A stretch of 64,000 nt of DNA from positions 165,345 to 229,344 of the forward strand of contig JAPLGM010000015.1 in assembly GCA_026390165.1 (NCBI GenBank), in the 5' to 3' direction. Below, piece by piece: positions 8,581 to 18,028 of this stretch. The DNA is from Campylobacterales bacterium. Lineage in GTDB: Bacteria; Campylobacterota; Campylobacteria; Campylobacterales; Sulfurimonadaceae. The translations under genes were made by a program, and so were the position numbers. The notes below the pieces were generated by a model. That model saw only the letters and a list, made by a program, of their open reading frames with translations. It had not been told where the DNA came from and did not search any database. Within the stretch, counting starts at the first letter, position 1. Each line of letters starts with the position of its first letter.

Positions 8581-8819
8581 GGTACACTTCCTTACGTATC
8601 TTCATCTTTACTTGAGTAGATTCTCTTTATGAAATATTTTATACTGAAAGCAATTATAGTTAATGCTATAATACTGACTAATATAATAGAGAGTTGGATA
8701 AGAGGGTGAGGACTTTTGTAATCGTGTCAAAGAGCTAGAAGAGCTTAGAAAAGAGACTGTGACGTAGCACTGAAACTTATGATTGAAAGACTTTAACACA
8801 ACAAGAAAGGGAATCAAAA

Positions 8820-8837
8820 TTCCCGCAAATACGGGAA
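8820..8837 (-). terminator. Rho-independent-like terminator of the signalling operon
   Basis: Read on the minus strand, TTCCCG pairs with CGGGAA around a 6-base loop, followed by TTTTGATT, about 15 bases past the stop of the CheY-like gene. It probably ends the minus-strand operon that starts near 14.5 kb. Confidence 0.6.
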
Positions 8838-8851
8838 CGACAGAGAAGAGT

Positions 8852-9229
8852 TTAGATCGTGAGTTGTGCAATTTTGGCAAGAACATCTTTTTCGCGGATA
8901 GGTTTCATCAGGAAACCGTTGGCACCACACTCCAGTGCTTCCCCTTTTTTGGTTTCATCCGTTGTTAGGACGATGACAGGAAGTTGACGAAGAGAGTCAT
9001 CAGCACGGATCACTTTTAGCATCTCAATACCCCCCATAACAGGCATAATAATGTCAAGTAAGATAATGTCAATATCATCTTGTGCTTTTAAAATACCAAT
9101 TGCATCTGCCCCATTTTTAGCCTCTACAATGGCACTAACGCCAGGTGATTTCATCAGCATTGATTTCAATAATTTCAAGTTAATCATATCATCATCAACT
9201 GCGAGAATTTTAAGCTTTTTGCCATCCAT
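8852..9229 (-). CDS. Single-domain CheY-like response regulator
   Basis: The 125-residue protein is a lone receiver domain. The acidic pocket (VDDD, residues 11-14), the phosphoacceptor Asp59 (LLDIIMP), Thr in TTD and Lys in the KPI motif are all present, so it should be phosphorylatable. There is no output domain. It is the last gene of the minus-strand operon, 14 bases after the hybrid kinase gene, and is the natural final acceptor of the phosphorelay kinase-HPt-regulator encoded here. The partner (flagellar motor, enzyme or other) cannot be told from the sequence. Confidence 0.9.
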   Translation of the reverse strand: MDGKKLKILAVDDDMINLKLLKSMLMKSPGVSAIVEAKNGADAIGILKAQDDIDIILLDIIMPVMGGIEMLKVIRADDSLRQLPVIVLTTDETKKGEALECGANGFLMKPIREKDVLAKIAQLTI

Positions 9230-9243
9230 TTAGAGTTCCTTGG

Positions 9244-12200
9244 TTAGATAAATTTTTCAAATACAAGACGTAAAAGGTCTTTATTGACAAGATTTTTAAT
9301 CATCTCATGAACATACAGTGCATCGTCTTGATCGGCATCCACATTCGGATCAATCAGCATTACCAACGATATATTGTTGTTATTAACACGAATTGTATCA
9401 TAGAGTTCCTTGAGGTCAAGATCCGGTAACGTTTTATCAAATAACGCCAACTTGTAGTGTTTAGTTGTAATATGTTTTTTAAGATCATTGCTGTTATTCA
9501 CACCAACATAAGTGTAGCCCAAATCAGCAAGAATACGACTGAAAAGTTTCATCTCAAGCGGATTTTGTTTTGCCAGTAATATATCGGCATCATAAATAGA
9601 GACTATTTCAGGAAGTGACTCTTGAACTTCTGGTATCGTCACTATTGCAATTTCTTCTTGTGGGGCAGTAATAACAGTTTCTTCTTCTAAGTCCTCCTCC
9701 AGCTCATTTTCGATACTCTCTTGAGCAAGAACAAGAGACTCATCCTCATCAACTAGAGTATCTGCTGATTGAGGGGCAACATTAATCTCCACGATTTTAT
9801 GGGAGAGATAATTGTTAAGCAAATTAATAATGTCACTGCGCACTAATGGTTTAGTCGTGTACTCATCCATACCCACTGACATAAACCGTTCACGATCCCC
9901 TTTAAGAGCATTAGCGGTGAGGGCAATGATAGGGACGTGTGTTTGACCATAGTCCTCTTCGAAATCGAGAATTTCTTGGGTTGCTTCCATTCCATCAAGC
10001 ACAGGCATTTGGATATCCATAAAAATTAGATCAAATTCCCCATTTTTACGTTTTTCGAATGCTTCAAGACCATTGTTCGCCAATGTGATAGTAAGTCCCA
10101 AATCTTCGAGGGTACGCTTGATGAGCTTCTGATTAATAATATTGTCCTCAGCAACGAGTACATTGGCGGCAAAGCGAGAATTCTTTTCATCAAACTTCTT
10201 GCGACGTGAGGACTTTTGTTTGCGGGTATTAAACGCTTCTGCATCATACGATTCGAGTACAGAACGAATTTTAGAGCTGTTAAGTGGTTCATAAAGAACT
10301 TTAAATAAATTAAGACCCATCGAGTCTATTTTCTTCATATAATACGATTTGGTGATAAGAACAAATTGCTCATTAGCAGCTGAGAATTGAGTCAATTCAT
10401 CATCATTGGTGTAATCATTGTCAACAAAGAGAAGATCGTAATTGACTTGGCGCTCCAATATTTTTAATTCATTCAGTTCATTGAAAGTGGTATAGCTTAC
10501 TCCGAGATAATCAAGATACTCTTTCAAATAGGTACTTTGAAGTTTTCTCTTCGTTTTACTTTCGTGGATAACGGCATTGATATTTGAAAAAGATCCCTTA
10601 ATAGGATCGTTAAGGCTCTCAATCTCTTCAAACGATAAGGTAAAGAAGAAGGTAGTGCCACTGCCCGGTTCGCTCTCAAGATCGAGCTTGCCCCCCATCA
10701 ATTCTACGAAACGGCTTGAAATGGTGAGACCTAAGCCTGTACCGCCATATTTACGGGTAATTGAAGTGTCGGCTTGACCGAATGCTTCGAAAATACGTGA
10801 TTTTTGTTCACTGGTGACGCCAATACCGCTGTCTTTGACGCTAAAACGGACAAGAGCACGGTTAGTCTCGTCACTTTGGATACGGCGAACATCGACGTTG
10901 ACCGTTCCACCGCTGTTGGTAAATTTAACGGCATTACTAAGGAGATTAATAATAACCTCTTTAATTTTGGTCGGATCCCCTTTGAGTGGTCGTTCAAGGC
11001 TAGGATCGATAAAGCACGCAAGGTCAATATGTTTTTCAGATGCACGAACAGCATAGACATCAACGGCACTTTCAAACTCATCAATTGCGTTAAAGGCAAT
11101 ATCTTCAATTTCAAGTTTATTGCTCTCAATTTTGGAGAGATCAAGGATGTTATTGATAATTTCAAGAAGATTTTCAGAACTTTTTTCAATAATATCAATA
11201 AATTCACGTTGCTCATCATGAAGATCGGTATCTTTGAGCAATTCAGTGAAACCTACGATACCGTTCAGCGGAGTCCGTATTTCATGCGACATATTCGCTA
11301 AGAACATTGATTTGGCTTCCGATGCTTCAAGGGCGAATTGTTTATCGTGCATTGTTTGCCCAATAATACGTTCAAGCAATGCGTACGCCTGCATGGTTCC
11401 CTCAGCTGTATCAAGATTGATAGTATGACTGAGCTCTTCGGCTTCATTATCGTGGGTATCTTCAGCAACACGCTTAAGAACGGATTCAAGATTTTTGATA
11501 TTTTTGGCAATTTCATTGGAGAGAAGAACCCCTAAAATACCGATCAAGAGAGAAAAAATCCATAAAGTAATGGAAAGGGCAAGAATTTGAAGCGCTTGGG
11601 TTTTAACACTGAAAGTTCGCTCATCTATCGCATTGATGAGAAGTTTTTCGGTTTCACTAATAGCATCGATTTTTTCAGAAAGCATAGCAAACCAAATACC
11701 TGATTGTGTCTCATACTCTCCTAAGACACTTTTTTGAAGAATGGAGCCACGCTCCATCGTAATATCTTGGAGTAAATCAACAGTATCCTCGCTAAAAAGT
11801 GATTTTTCAAAGGTCCCTTTAAGATTTTTGTCATTAATGGCATCAAAATTAAGTGCATCTGCTTTTGACATTAAGATAAACCATTTATTCAACTCATTTT
11901 CTTGGAGCGGTGTTGCCCGAGAGAGGATATAGGTAACATAATCCCGCTCTGAACTCGTGGCTTCATTGGCTCGTACAAGGGAGAGGTAGCTACTCTCGAT
12001 GGATGTGATTTGTTCATCGGATTGAATGGAAAAGAGTGTCGTAAGCTGACCTAGTAAATCCGTTTGCGATTGTCCATACACATCGTCAAAAATTTTATTA
12101 AAATTAGCGGTTTTAGCATCGATAGATGAACGTGACTCTTGACGACCTTTTTCCAATTTTGCAATAATAGCGGTGATTTGCGGCGATTGATTTTGGGCAC

Positions 12201-12483
12201 TGAATGCTTTGATCTTTTGATCAACAACGGCACGCTGTGCATGAAGTGATTTAAGGGTAGCAGCGGAAGCGTTACCTAAAAACATTACCGTCATACCACG
12301 CTCACGCCCAATATTACTAATCAGTTCGTTAAGCTGTTTCGTTTTTTCAAGATGTGTTTGTAACACTTGTGCCGATCTATAACTCAAATAGGAGGTATAA
12401 ACGTAATAAGTGGCGAGTGAAAACAAAATCAGAATCGGAAGGAGACTGATAAGGCGAAGTCGATTTTTAAGTCCTAAATGCAT
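9244..12483 (-). CDS. NIT-domain hybrid sensor histidine kinase with multiple receiver domains
   Basis: This membrane kinase has 1079 residues. Membrane segment 1 is at about 9-30, a periplasmic NIT (nitrate/nitrite-sensing type) domain at about 45-290 (with [16 protein letters not shown]), and membrane segment 2 at about 298-322. The HisKA domain has the phospho-His400 in [10 protein letters not shown]; the ATPase has the N box [11 protein letters not shown] (about 511-521) and G boxes DSGIGV and GGTGLGL. Three receiver-like domains follow: a degenerate one (about 630-745), a complete one with Asp823 ([11 protein letters not shown]), and a C-terminal degenerate one lacking the acidic pair (AKQN) but keeping an Asp. 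The HPt gene lies 12 bases upstream and the CheY-like gene downstream. The NIT domain suggests sensing of nitrate, nitrite or a similar small ligand; the ligand is inferred. Confidence 0.9.
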   Translation of the reverse strand: MHLGLKNRLRLISLLPILILFSLATYYVYTSYLSYRSAQVLQTHLEKTKQLNELISNIGRERGMTVMFLGNASAATLKSLHAQRAVVDQKIKAFSAQNQSPQITAIIAKLEKGRQESRSSIDAKTANFNKIFDDVYGQSQTDLLGQLTTLFSIQSDEQITSIESSYLSLVRANEATSSERDYVTYILSRATPLQENELNKWFILMSKADALNFDAINDKNLKGTFEKSLFSEDTVDLLQDITMERGSILQKSVLGEYETQSGIWFAMLSEKIDAISETEKLLINAIDERTFSVKTQALQILALSITLWIFSLLIGILGVLLSNEIAKNIKNLESVLKRVAEDTHDNEAEELSHTINLDTAEGTMQAYALLERIIGQTMHDKQFALEASEAKSMFLANMSHEIRTPLNGIVGFTELLKDTDLHDEQREFIDIIEKSSENLLEIINNILDLSKIESNKLEIEDIAFNAIDEFESAVDVYAVRASEKHIDLACFIDPSLERPLKGDPTKIKEVIINLLSNAVKFTNSGGTVNVDVRRIQSDETNRALVRFSVKDSGIGVTSEQKSRIFEAFGQADTSITRKYGGTGLGLTISSRFVELMGGKLDLESEPGSGTTFFFTLSFEEIESLNDPIKGSFSNINAVIHESKTKRKLQSTYLKEYLDYLGVSYTTFNELNELKILERQVNYDLLFVDNDYTNDDELTQFSAANEQFVLITKSYYMKKIDSMGLNLFKVLYEPLNSSKIRSVLESYDAEAFNTRKQKSSRRKKFDEKNSRFAANVLVAEDNIINQKLIKRTLEDLGLTITLANNGLEAFEKRKNGEFDLIFMDIQMPVLDGMEATQEILDFEEDYGQTHVPIIALTANALKGDRERFMSVGMDEYTTKPLVRSDIINLLNNYLSHKIVEINVAPQSADTLVDEDESLVLAQESIENELEEDLEEETVITAPQEEIAIVTIPEVQESLPEIVSIYDADILLAKQNPLEMKLFSRILADLGYTYVGVNNSNDLKKHITTKHYKLALFDKTLPDLDLKELYDTIRVNNNNISLVMLIDPNVDADQDDALYVHEMIKNLVNKDLLRLVFEKFI

Positions 12484-12495
12484 GGTCGGTTCCTC

Positions 12496-14058
12496 TTAAA
12501 GTTGATCGAGATAGCTCATAAGGTGATTGAAGGCTTTTTTGGCCTCTTGCGCATCATGAGTTTTGATAAGAACGGTAAGTTCATCGGATATTTCACTAAG
12601 ACGTAGGTTATCACTGATTCCCTTAAGCTTAGACGCATTTTCATTCCAAAGGGTGGTATCAAAAGCACTGATGGCGTTAGAAATCTCCCCACCTATAATG
12701 CGTGCGTCTCCTTTATAATCATCAATTAATTCCTGCATAAAAGAGGGGTCGATTCCCAGTGCTCTTGCTGTGGAGTAAATATCATAGTGAAGCGTTACAT
12801 GGTTATTTACGGAAGAGTCTGGAAGCATCTCAAGCTCCTTAATAGCCGCTTCTTCAGGAACTTTCACGCGCGCTACTTCCTTTTCAGGTTCTTGTTCATC
12901 TTCTATAACATTAAGATCGAAGAACTCCTTTTTAAAAGGGGTCTCGTCGTGTTGTTTTGGTTTTTCATCAGGCTCTTTTAGGGTAAAAGCATAAATATCG
13001 TCTGTTATCTCAGGGAGAATAATTTCAGGAACAACACTCTCTTGAGTAGTTTGAAAATAATGCGACTCAGCCTCTTTTCCCTCCAATTTTGCGACGATAC
13101 TGTAATAATATTTAAGATTTGCCTCAATTTCTCCCACTTCGGTTGAGGTATTAATGATAGTAAGGGTTTCGAGGGCATCTTCTATACGAAGATTAGCGGC
13201 AACCCCTTTAAGTTTATGAGAGAGAATATGAAGATTGTTGAAATCACTTTTTGCACACGCTTCGAAGAGTTCTTCTTTAAATTCGTGGGATTGTTGAATA
13301 AAATCACCGATAAACTCTTCAATAAGATCAACAGGAAGTCCCAACTCATTTGCAGCAACACTGGGGTCGAAGAGATAGTCGTTAGGAACGTGGTGATGAG
13401 AAAGATACTCTTTTTCATTTTTACTGTAGTGCATTGATCTGGAAACAGGGTGCTCAAGCGGTTTTGGAGAGGCTGTAGGGGTGAGTTTTTCTATAATTTC
13501 CGGAATAAAAGGGAGAGACTCCTCAAACTCAACAGGATGTGGTGATGGTTTAAAATCGGTGTAAAGATCGTCAGACTCAGAAATTTCACCCAGCGGAATG
13601 TCCAAAACACTTGGTTCACTTAATCGTACCGGTGTAATGTGTATATGATCGGTCAGAGAGGGGCTAAACTCTTTTACAGACTCTTTTGAACGCTCTTTGG
13701 GAACAATGATATGTGGTTTTATATCCTCCCCACTCATTGTTTTGATGTGCAACATCTCAATACGGTAGCCATTTTGTGCAGGATGTTCTACTAAATAAAA
13801 TTGTGAAATACTTAGCTGACAACTAAATACCCGTCCATTAGCATGAACGATAGCATTAAAAGTATCGGAATCGGAGTGGAGAATGAAGTCAATCCATCCA
13901 AAATTTTTAAAATTGTAAATGTACCCAGGTTCGTTGGCAAAAAGGTCGGCAACATCCGCGCAAACTCTTAAGAGCTCTTCGAAAGAGGAGTAGTTTAAAA
14001 GTTTTAACCCCTCATCGTCTATCCCTATAAACTCTTGTTTGTGATTGTATAGTAGCAC
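12496..14058 (-). CDS. PAS-like/HPt phosphotransfer protein with one active and one degenerate HPt domain
   Basis: This 520-residue soluble protein begins with about 105 residues resembling a PAS sensor (IGIDDEGLKLLNYSSFEELL). A long linker follows, then an HPt domain at about 230-320 with the phospho-His281 in SHKLKGVAANLRI. After an acidic, probably disordered linker comes a second HPt-like domain at about 425-520 with the same frame (SKLKGISDNLRL) but Ser476 in place of the His. The first would shuttle phosphate between the hybrid kinase and the CheY-like regulator; the second probably binds partners or acts as a competitor. It sits between the PAS gene and the kinase gene with gaps of 11-12 bases. 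Confidence 0.8.
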   Translation of the reverse strand: MLLYNHKQEFIGIDDEGLKLLNYSSFEELLRVCADVADLFANEPGYIYNFKNFGWIDFILHSDSDTFNAIVHANGRVFSCQLSISQFYLVEHPAQNGYRIEMLHIKTMSGEDIKPHIIVPKERSKESVKEFSPSLTDHIHITPVRLSEPSVLDIPLGEISESDDLYTDFKPSPHPVEFEESLPFIPEIIEKLTPTASPKPLEHPVSRSMHYSKNEKEYLSHHHVPNDYLFDPSVAANELGLPVDLIEEFIGDFIQQSHEFKEELFEACAKSDFNNLHILSHKLKGVAANLRIEDALETLTIINTSTEVGEIEANLKYYYSIVAKLEGKEAESHYFQTTQESVVPEIILPEITDDIYAFTLKEPDEKPKQHDETPFKKEFFDLNVIEDEQEPEKEVARVKVPEEAAIKELEMLPDSSVNNHVTLHYDIYSTARALGIDPSFMQELIDDYKGDARIIGGEISNAISAFDTTLWNENASKLKGISDNLRLSEISDELTVLIKTHDAQEAKKAFNHLMSYLDQL

Positions 14059-14069
14059 TCTTCCTCCTC

Positions 14070-14483
14070 CTAGTTTTCTTGGGCGATCATTTTTTTATAA
14101 ATCTCCGCAGTCTCTTCAATATTTTTACGTGATGCAGGCTTGCGAGCAGCCATATAGCCCTTGATCTTTCCATTCGCATCAACCATAGGAGAGACTTCAG
14201 TATCAACCCAGTAATATTTTCCATCTTTACGGAGATTTTTAACCAACCCATGCCAGATCGTCCCTGATTGGATCGTCTTCCACACTTGTTCAAATGCCGC
14301 TTTTGGCATATCCGGATGGCGGATGATATTGTGAGGCTGACCTACAAGCTCATTTTGGGCGTAACCCGAAATTTCACAGAATTTTCGATTGGCAAATGTG
14401 ATAATACCGTCTAAATCTGTTTCACTCACGATAGCGCGCCCTTCAAAAAAATATTCTTCATCCACCGGAACGGGTCTTTCCAT
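14070..14483 (-). CDS. Single PAS-domain protein (Aer/CetB-like)
   Basis: The 137-residue protein is one PAS domain: GIITFANRKFCEISGYAQNELVGQ, then NIIRHPDMPKAAFEQVW, WHGLVKNLRKDGKYYWVDTEVSP and a C-terminal helix. This matches the Aer PAS (FAD-binding redox sensor) and the stand-alone PAS proteins CetB/CetC that mediate energy taxis in Campylobacter with a separate membrane partner. Here it opens the signalling operon, so it may feed a redox or energy signal into the phosphorelay. The cofactor is not proven from the sequence. Confidence 0.8.
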   Translation of the reverse strand: MERPVPVDEEYFFEGRAIVSETDLDGIITFANRKFCEISGYAQNELVGQPHNIIRHPDMPKAAFEQVWKTIQSGTIWHGLVKNLRKDGKYYWVDTEVSPMVDANGKIKGYMAARKPASRKNIEETAEIYKKMIAQEN

Positions 14484-14561
14484 AATTGAACTCCTTGGCT
14501 AAAAAGCTACTGAAAATATTTTGAATGGGTAGAATATGGCATAAACAAGGTAAAACCATTC

Positions 14562-16367
14562 TTAGTTTGAGTTAAAAGCAGTTAAATCCTGAATAATTTT
14601 AGCCTCTTTTGCACCAATGAGTTCACTGAGTGTTTCGAATGAACCTTTTTGGATCTCCTCAAACGTACCATAGTAATCTAACAGTTTATGAATCTTGGGA
14701 AGGGTTATCCCTTTTAGGGAGAGAAATTTGGATTCTTGATCCCGTTTTAATTTGGTCTTTTGGTGAAAGGTGATGGCGCTTCGGTGTGCCTCATCTCGTA
14801 AAAGCTGAACAAATTGAAGCCGTTTATCGTACGGTTCTAAGCGCAGAGTATCGCCGTTAATGTGAAGAATATCGCGTGCAGACCCTTTGGCCCGGTGCGC
14901 CTTGGCATCGATCTTCTCTTTGCTGATGGCAATGACATCGAGGGTGATACCACTTGAGTAGAGGAGTTCAAGGGCGAGGGAACGGAGGGTTGAACCTCCA
15001 TCGAGAATCCATAAATCAGGGGGGGGATTGGTTGCAAAAGCCTCGATACGACGACGGAGCATTTCCGACATTTGACCATACTCATCGCGTTCGTGGAGGT
15101 GGTATTGGCGGTAGCCATTTTTTTCAAAGGCTCCTTCGGCATAGACGACCATCGCCCCCACGGTCGCCACTCCTCCAAGGTGGGAGTTATCAAAGACCTC
15201 AATACGTTGAGGAATGTGTTCAAGCTCAAACAGCTCTTTGAGGGAGGTCAGTAAATCGAGATTATTTAGTTTATGGGTTTTGAGAAGCTCTTGTGCATTC
15301 GTGAGGGCAAGGGTGGTGAGTTGTTTTTTAATCCCTATTTTTGGCGTTTCGAGTAGCGCTTTTTTCTCAAAGAGGATACTCAAATGCTCCTCAATCCAGT
15401 CGGACTCTTCAACGCAGTGGGCGGTCAGAATGGGGGCTATAATAGGAGGTTTTTCCGTGCCGTAATAATTGACTAATGCCCGCTCATACCCCTCATCGAG
15501 TGAGAAATTCTCATGAACAGCAAAAAAATCGTGGGAACTGGAGACGATTTTCCCCTCACGGATAAACAAACGAACGATACACCCTCTCCCCTCATGCGTA
15601 GCGATAGCGAATACATCGTACGCCACTTGACGTGCAAGATCAATTGTAGAGGTAATCTCACTTTTTTCAATCCGCTCACATCGATCCCTCAATATCATCG
15701 CCTCTTCAAAACGGAGCTCTTCAGCATAGGTTTCCATTTTTTCGCGCAGTTTTGGGAGGAGGAGTTTTTTGTTTTGGATCCACGAGGTGGCGGTATCGAC
15801 GAGGGTACGGTAATGAGCAACATCGACGGGAAATTCGCACGGGGCGAGGCATTGGTGCATTTGATAGAACAAACACCCTTTTTTCCCCTTGAGACAGCTC
15901 TTCTTTTGCACTAACGGGAGTAACTCATAGAGAGAATCGAGAATATCGCGTGCCCCTGTTGAAAAAGGGCCATAATAGTGGATCTTTTTCCCTTTGAGAA
16001 TTTTACGGGTAATGTCGAAACGGGGATAATTTTCGTTGAGGTCGATGTAAATATAGGGATACGTTTTATCATCGCGCAAAAGAACATTGTATTTGGGTTT
16101 GAGCTGTTTGATGAGGGAGTTTTCGAGTATCAGGGCATCATTTTCATTTTCCACCATGATGGTGTGAAGCGATACCGTTTCGGAGAGCATTTTTTGAATC
16201 CGCAACGAGAGGGTTATTTTGGGGGAGAGCTGCGGGGTGAGATTGAAATAGCTTTTGACCCGCTTGGAGAGATCTTTTGCTTTGCCGATGTAGAGGATGC
16301 GTCCCGCACCATCGAGATATTGGTATATGCCTGCACTGTGAGGGAGGCTTCGTATTTTCTCAATCAT
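14562..16367 (-). CDS. uvrC: UvrABC excinuclease subunit C
   Basis: UvrC makes the two incisions around bulky DNA lesions during nucleotide excision repair. The GIY-YIG domain is at the N-terminus ([27 protein letters not shown]), the cysteine cluster and UVR-like part in the middle ([29 protein letters not shown]), then the RNase H-like endonuclease domain ([10 protein letters not shown] ... LWILDGG) and a short (HhH)2 end. The start is taken at ATG 16367 ([13 protein letters not shown]), which suits the family; an in-frame ATG at 16406 would add 13 unsupported residues. Length (601) is normal. It diverges from the lipoprotein-nadB operon. Confidence 0.95.
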   Translation of the reverse strand: MIEKIRSLPHSAGIYQYLDGAGRILYIGKAKDLSKRVKSYFNLTPQLSPKITLSLRIQKMLSETVSLHTIMVENENDALILENSLIKQLKPKYNVLLRDDKTYPYIYIDLNENYPRFDITRKILKGKKIHYYGPFSTGARDILDSLYELLPLVQKKSCLKGKKGCLFYQMHQCLAPCEFPVDVAHYRTLVDTATSWIQNKKLLLPKLREKMETYAEELRFEEAMILRDRCERIEKSEITSTIDLARQVAYDVFAIATHEGRGCIVRLFIREGKIVSSSHDFFAVHENFSLDEGYERALVNYYGTEKPPIIAPILTAHCVEESDWIEEHLSILFEKKALLETPKIGIKKQLTTLALTNAQELLKTHKLNNLDLLTSLKELFELEHIPQRIEVFDNSHLGGVATVGAMVVYAEGAFEKNGYRQYHLHERDEYGQMSEMLRRRIEAFATNPPPDLWILDGGSTLRSLALELLYSSGITLDVIAISKEKIDAKAHRAKGSARDILHINGDTLRLEPYDKRLQFVQLLRDEAHRSAITFHQKTKLKRDQESKFLSLKGITLPKIHKLLDYYGTFEEIQKGSFETLSELIGAKEAKIIQDLTAFNSN

Positions 16368-16467
16368 TGTAATCACTACCCTTCTACACGTATTCCGTAA
16401 CACCACTTAATCAAGTATTTATGCTAGCTATTATACCATCCACGTTTTAAGATACAGTGGAGAAATA

Positions 16468-16587
16468 ATGACCAAAATGGCAATTCTATTTTTAATGATG
16501 CTTACATTGGCACTTAGCGGATGTGGTTACAAAGCCTCTCCGTATTACGAAAAACCAGTATCACAGGAGAACAGCGATGCGTTATGA
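16468..16587 (+). CDS. 39-residue lipoprotein, LptM (YifL)-like
   Basis: Translation from ATG 16468 gives a hydrophobic signal (MTKMAILFLMMLTLALSGCG) with a lipobox LSGC cut before Cys, followed by GYKASPYYEKP and a short polar tail. The GCGxKxxxYYP-like start after the lipid-bearing Cys resembles LptM, the small outer-membrane lipoprotein that helps LptD form correct disulfides. A ribosome site-like GTGGAGAAA lies at 16458-16466, and the gene overlaps nadB by 11 bases. It is too short for most automatic calls. LptM identity is inferred from this motif; lptD itself is at 35420-37555. Confidence 0.65.
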   Translation: MTKMAILFLMMLTLALSGCGYKASPYYEKPVSQENSDAL

Positions 16588-18028
16588 TGTGGTAATAATT
16601 GGTTCGGGGGTAGCTGGACTGCATGCGGCGATCGAGCTTCCTAAAAGTTTAAAAGTGTTGGTGATTAGTAAATCGCACCCGTGGGAGTGCAATACCTATT
16701 ATGCCCAAGGGGGGGTTACGACGGCGTACGATGATGCCGATATACCGTTGCATATTAGCGATACGTTGGGTGCAGGCGCTGGCTTGTGTAACACCGATGC
16801 CGTCCGATTTATGAGCGAAAATTCCCAAGGGGTGATTCGTGATTTGATCTCTCGGGGGTTTGGATTCGATAAAGACGTTGCGGGTAATCTTCTCTATACC
16901 CAAGAAGCTGCCCATTCACGCAGTCGGATTTTACATGCGGGGGGAGATGCGACTGGGAGACATTTGCACCTCTTTTTGCTCCAACAAAACCCCCACCCGA
17001 TGCTTTCGAATGCGACAGTCATTGATCTATTAATGGAAAATGATCAATGTTGTGGTGTGGAAGTATTGAGTGAGGGGGTTCGCCGTCTTATCCATGCCGA
17101 CAATGTTATTATCGCCAGTGGCGGTGTCGGATCGCTGTATGCGTATCATACCAATTCCCATGCGATTAGTGCGGACATTCACGGTATCTGTACCGAAAAA
17201 GGGATTGAGCTTGAAAGTATGGAGATGATGCAGTTTCATCCCACCGTTTTTGTCTCAGGGACGGGGGCGCGAAAACTGCTCCTTACCGAAGCATTACGGG
17301 GTGAGGGGGCATGGGTTGTCGATGAAGAGGGGAAACGATTTTTGTTTGAGTACGATGAGCGGGGAGAGATGGCGCCGCGTGATATTGTGAGTCGGGCGAT
17401 ATTTGATTACAAACAACGCACCTCCAGTCAAGTTTATATCTCGTGTGCCCATTTTGAGAAAGAGTATTTTCAAGGGCGTTTTCCCAATATTTTTAAAGCA
17501 TTGGGAGATTTGGGGTATAACCTTCCCAAAGATCGTGTCCCTATCTCCCCTGCATTTCATTATGCAATCGGGGGAATTAAGAGTGATTTAGAAGGGCGTG
17601 TTCCTCATATCCAAGGGCTGTATGTTGTGGGAGAAGCTGCGTGTACGGGTGTTCATGGAGCCAATAGACTGGCGAGTAATTCGTTGCTTGAGGGGCTTGT
17701 TTTCGGGAAACGAGCCGCCCAGACAATTGTGAATACGCCACACGCTCATTGTACGAAGAATTTTGAGATCGGGAAAGAACCCCTTGAAATACAGGGGGAT
17801 AAAGAGAAAAAAGATGCTCTTCGTGTCTTGATGTGGGATAAAGTTTCTATTGTTCGAACGACGCACGGGTTGAATGATGCATTGGGTATTATCGAGGAGA
17901 TGATGAATGAAGGGGTTGGACGACTGTTGAAACTGCGTCTTTTGAGTGCCCGTGCAATTGTACAGTCGGCGTTAAAGCGGACGGAATCGATTGGGGTGCA
18001 TTATATTACTGCAGACAGGGCAAAATGA
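16577..18028 (+). CDS. nadB: L-aspartate oxidase
   Basis: NadB oxidises L-aspartate to iminoaspartate, the first step of de novo NAD synthesis, with FAD. The Rossmann motif VVIIGSGVAGLHAAIE is at the N-terminus, followed by YYAQGGVTTAYDDAD, the active-site region GGDATGRHLH, MEMMQFHPTVF, EALRGEGAWVVDEEGKRF and HYAIGGIKSDLEGR with GANRLASNSLLEGLVFGKRAA. Length is 483. ATG 16577 is chosen because the FAD motif begins within a few residues; a longer frame to 16523 lies inside the upstream lipoprotein gene. The stop overlaps the SulP start (ATGA). Confidence 0.93.
   Translation: MRYDVVIIGSGVAGLHAAIELPKSLKVLVISKSHPWECNTYYAQGGVTTAYDDADIPLHISDTLGAGAGLCNTDAVRFMSENSQGVIRDLISRGFGFDKDVAGNLLYTQEAAHSRSRILHAGGDATGRHLHLFLLQQNPHPMLSNATVIDLLMENDQCCGVEVLSEGVRRLIHADNVIIASGGVGSLYAYHTNSHAISADIHGICTEKGIELESMEMMQFHPTVFVSGTGARKLLLTEALRGEGAWVVDEEGKRFLFEYDERGEMAPRDIVSRAIFDYKQRTSSQVYISCAHFEKEYFQGRFPNIFKALGDLGYNLPKDRVPISPAFHYAIGGIKSDLEGRVPHIQGLYVVGEAACTGVHGANRLASNSLLEGLVFGKRAAQTIVNTPHAHCTKNFEIGKEPLEIQGDKEKKDALRVLMWDKVSIVRTTHGLNDALGIIEEMMNEGVGRLLKLRLLSARAIVQSALKRTESIGVHYITADRAK

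Noticed and set aside
8608..8886. Minus-strand 92-residue frame between the adhesin and the response regulator
   Set aside because: It overlaps the real CheY-like gene in another frame and crosses its terminator; composition is not protein-like.
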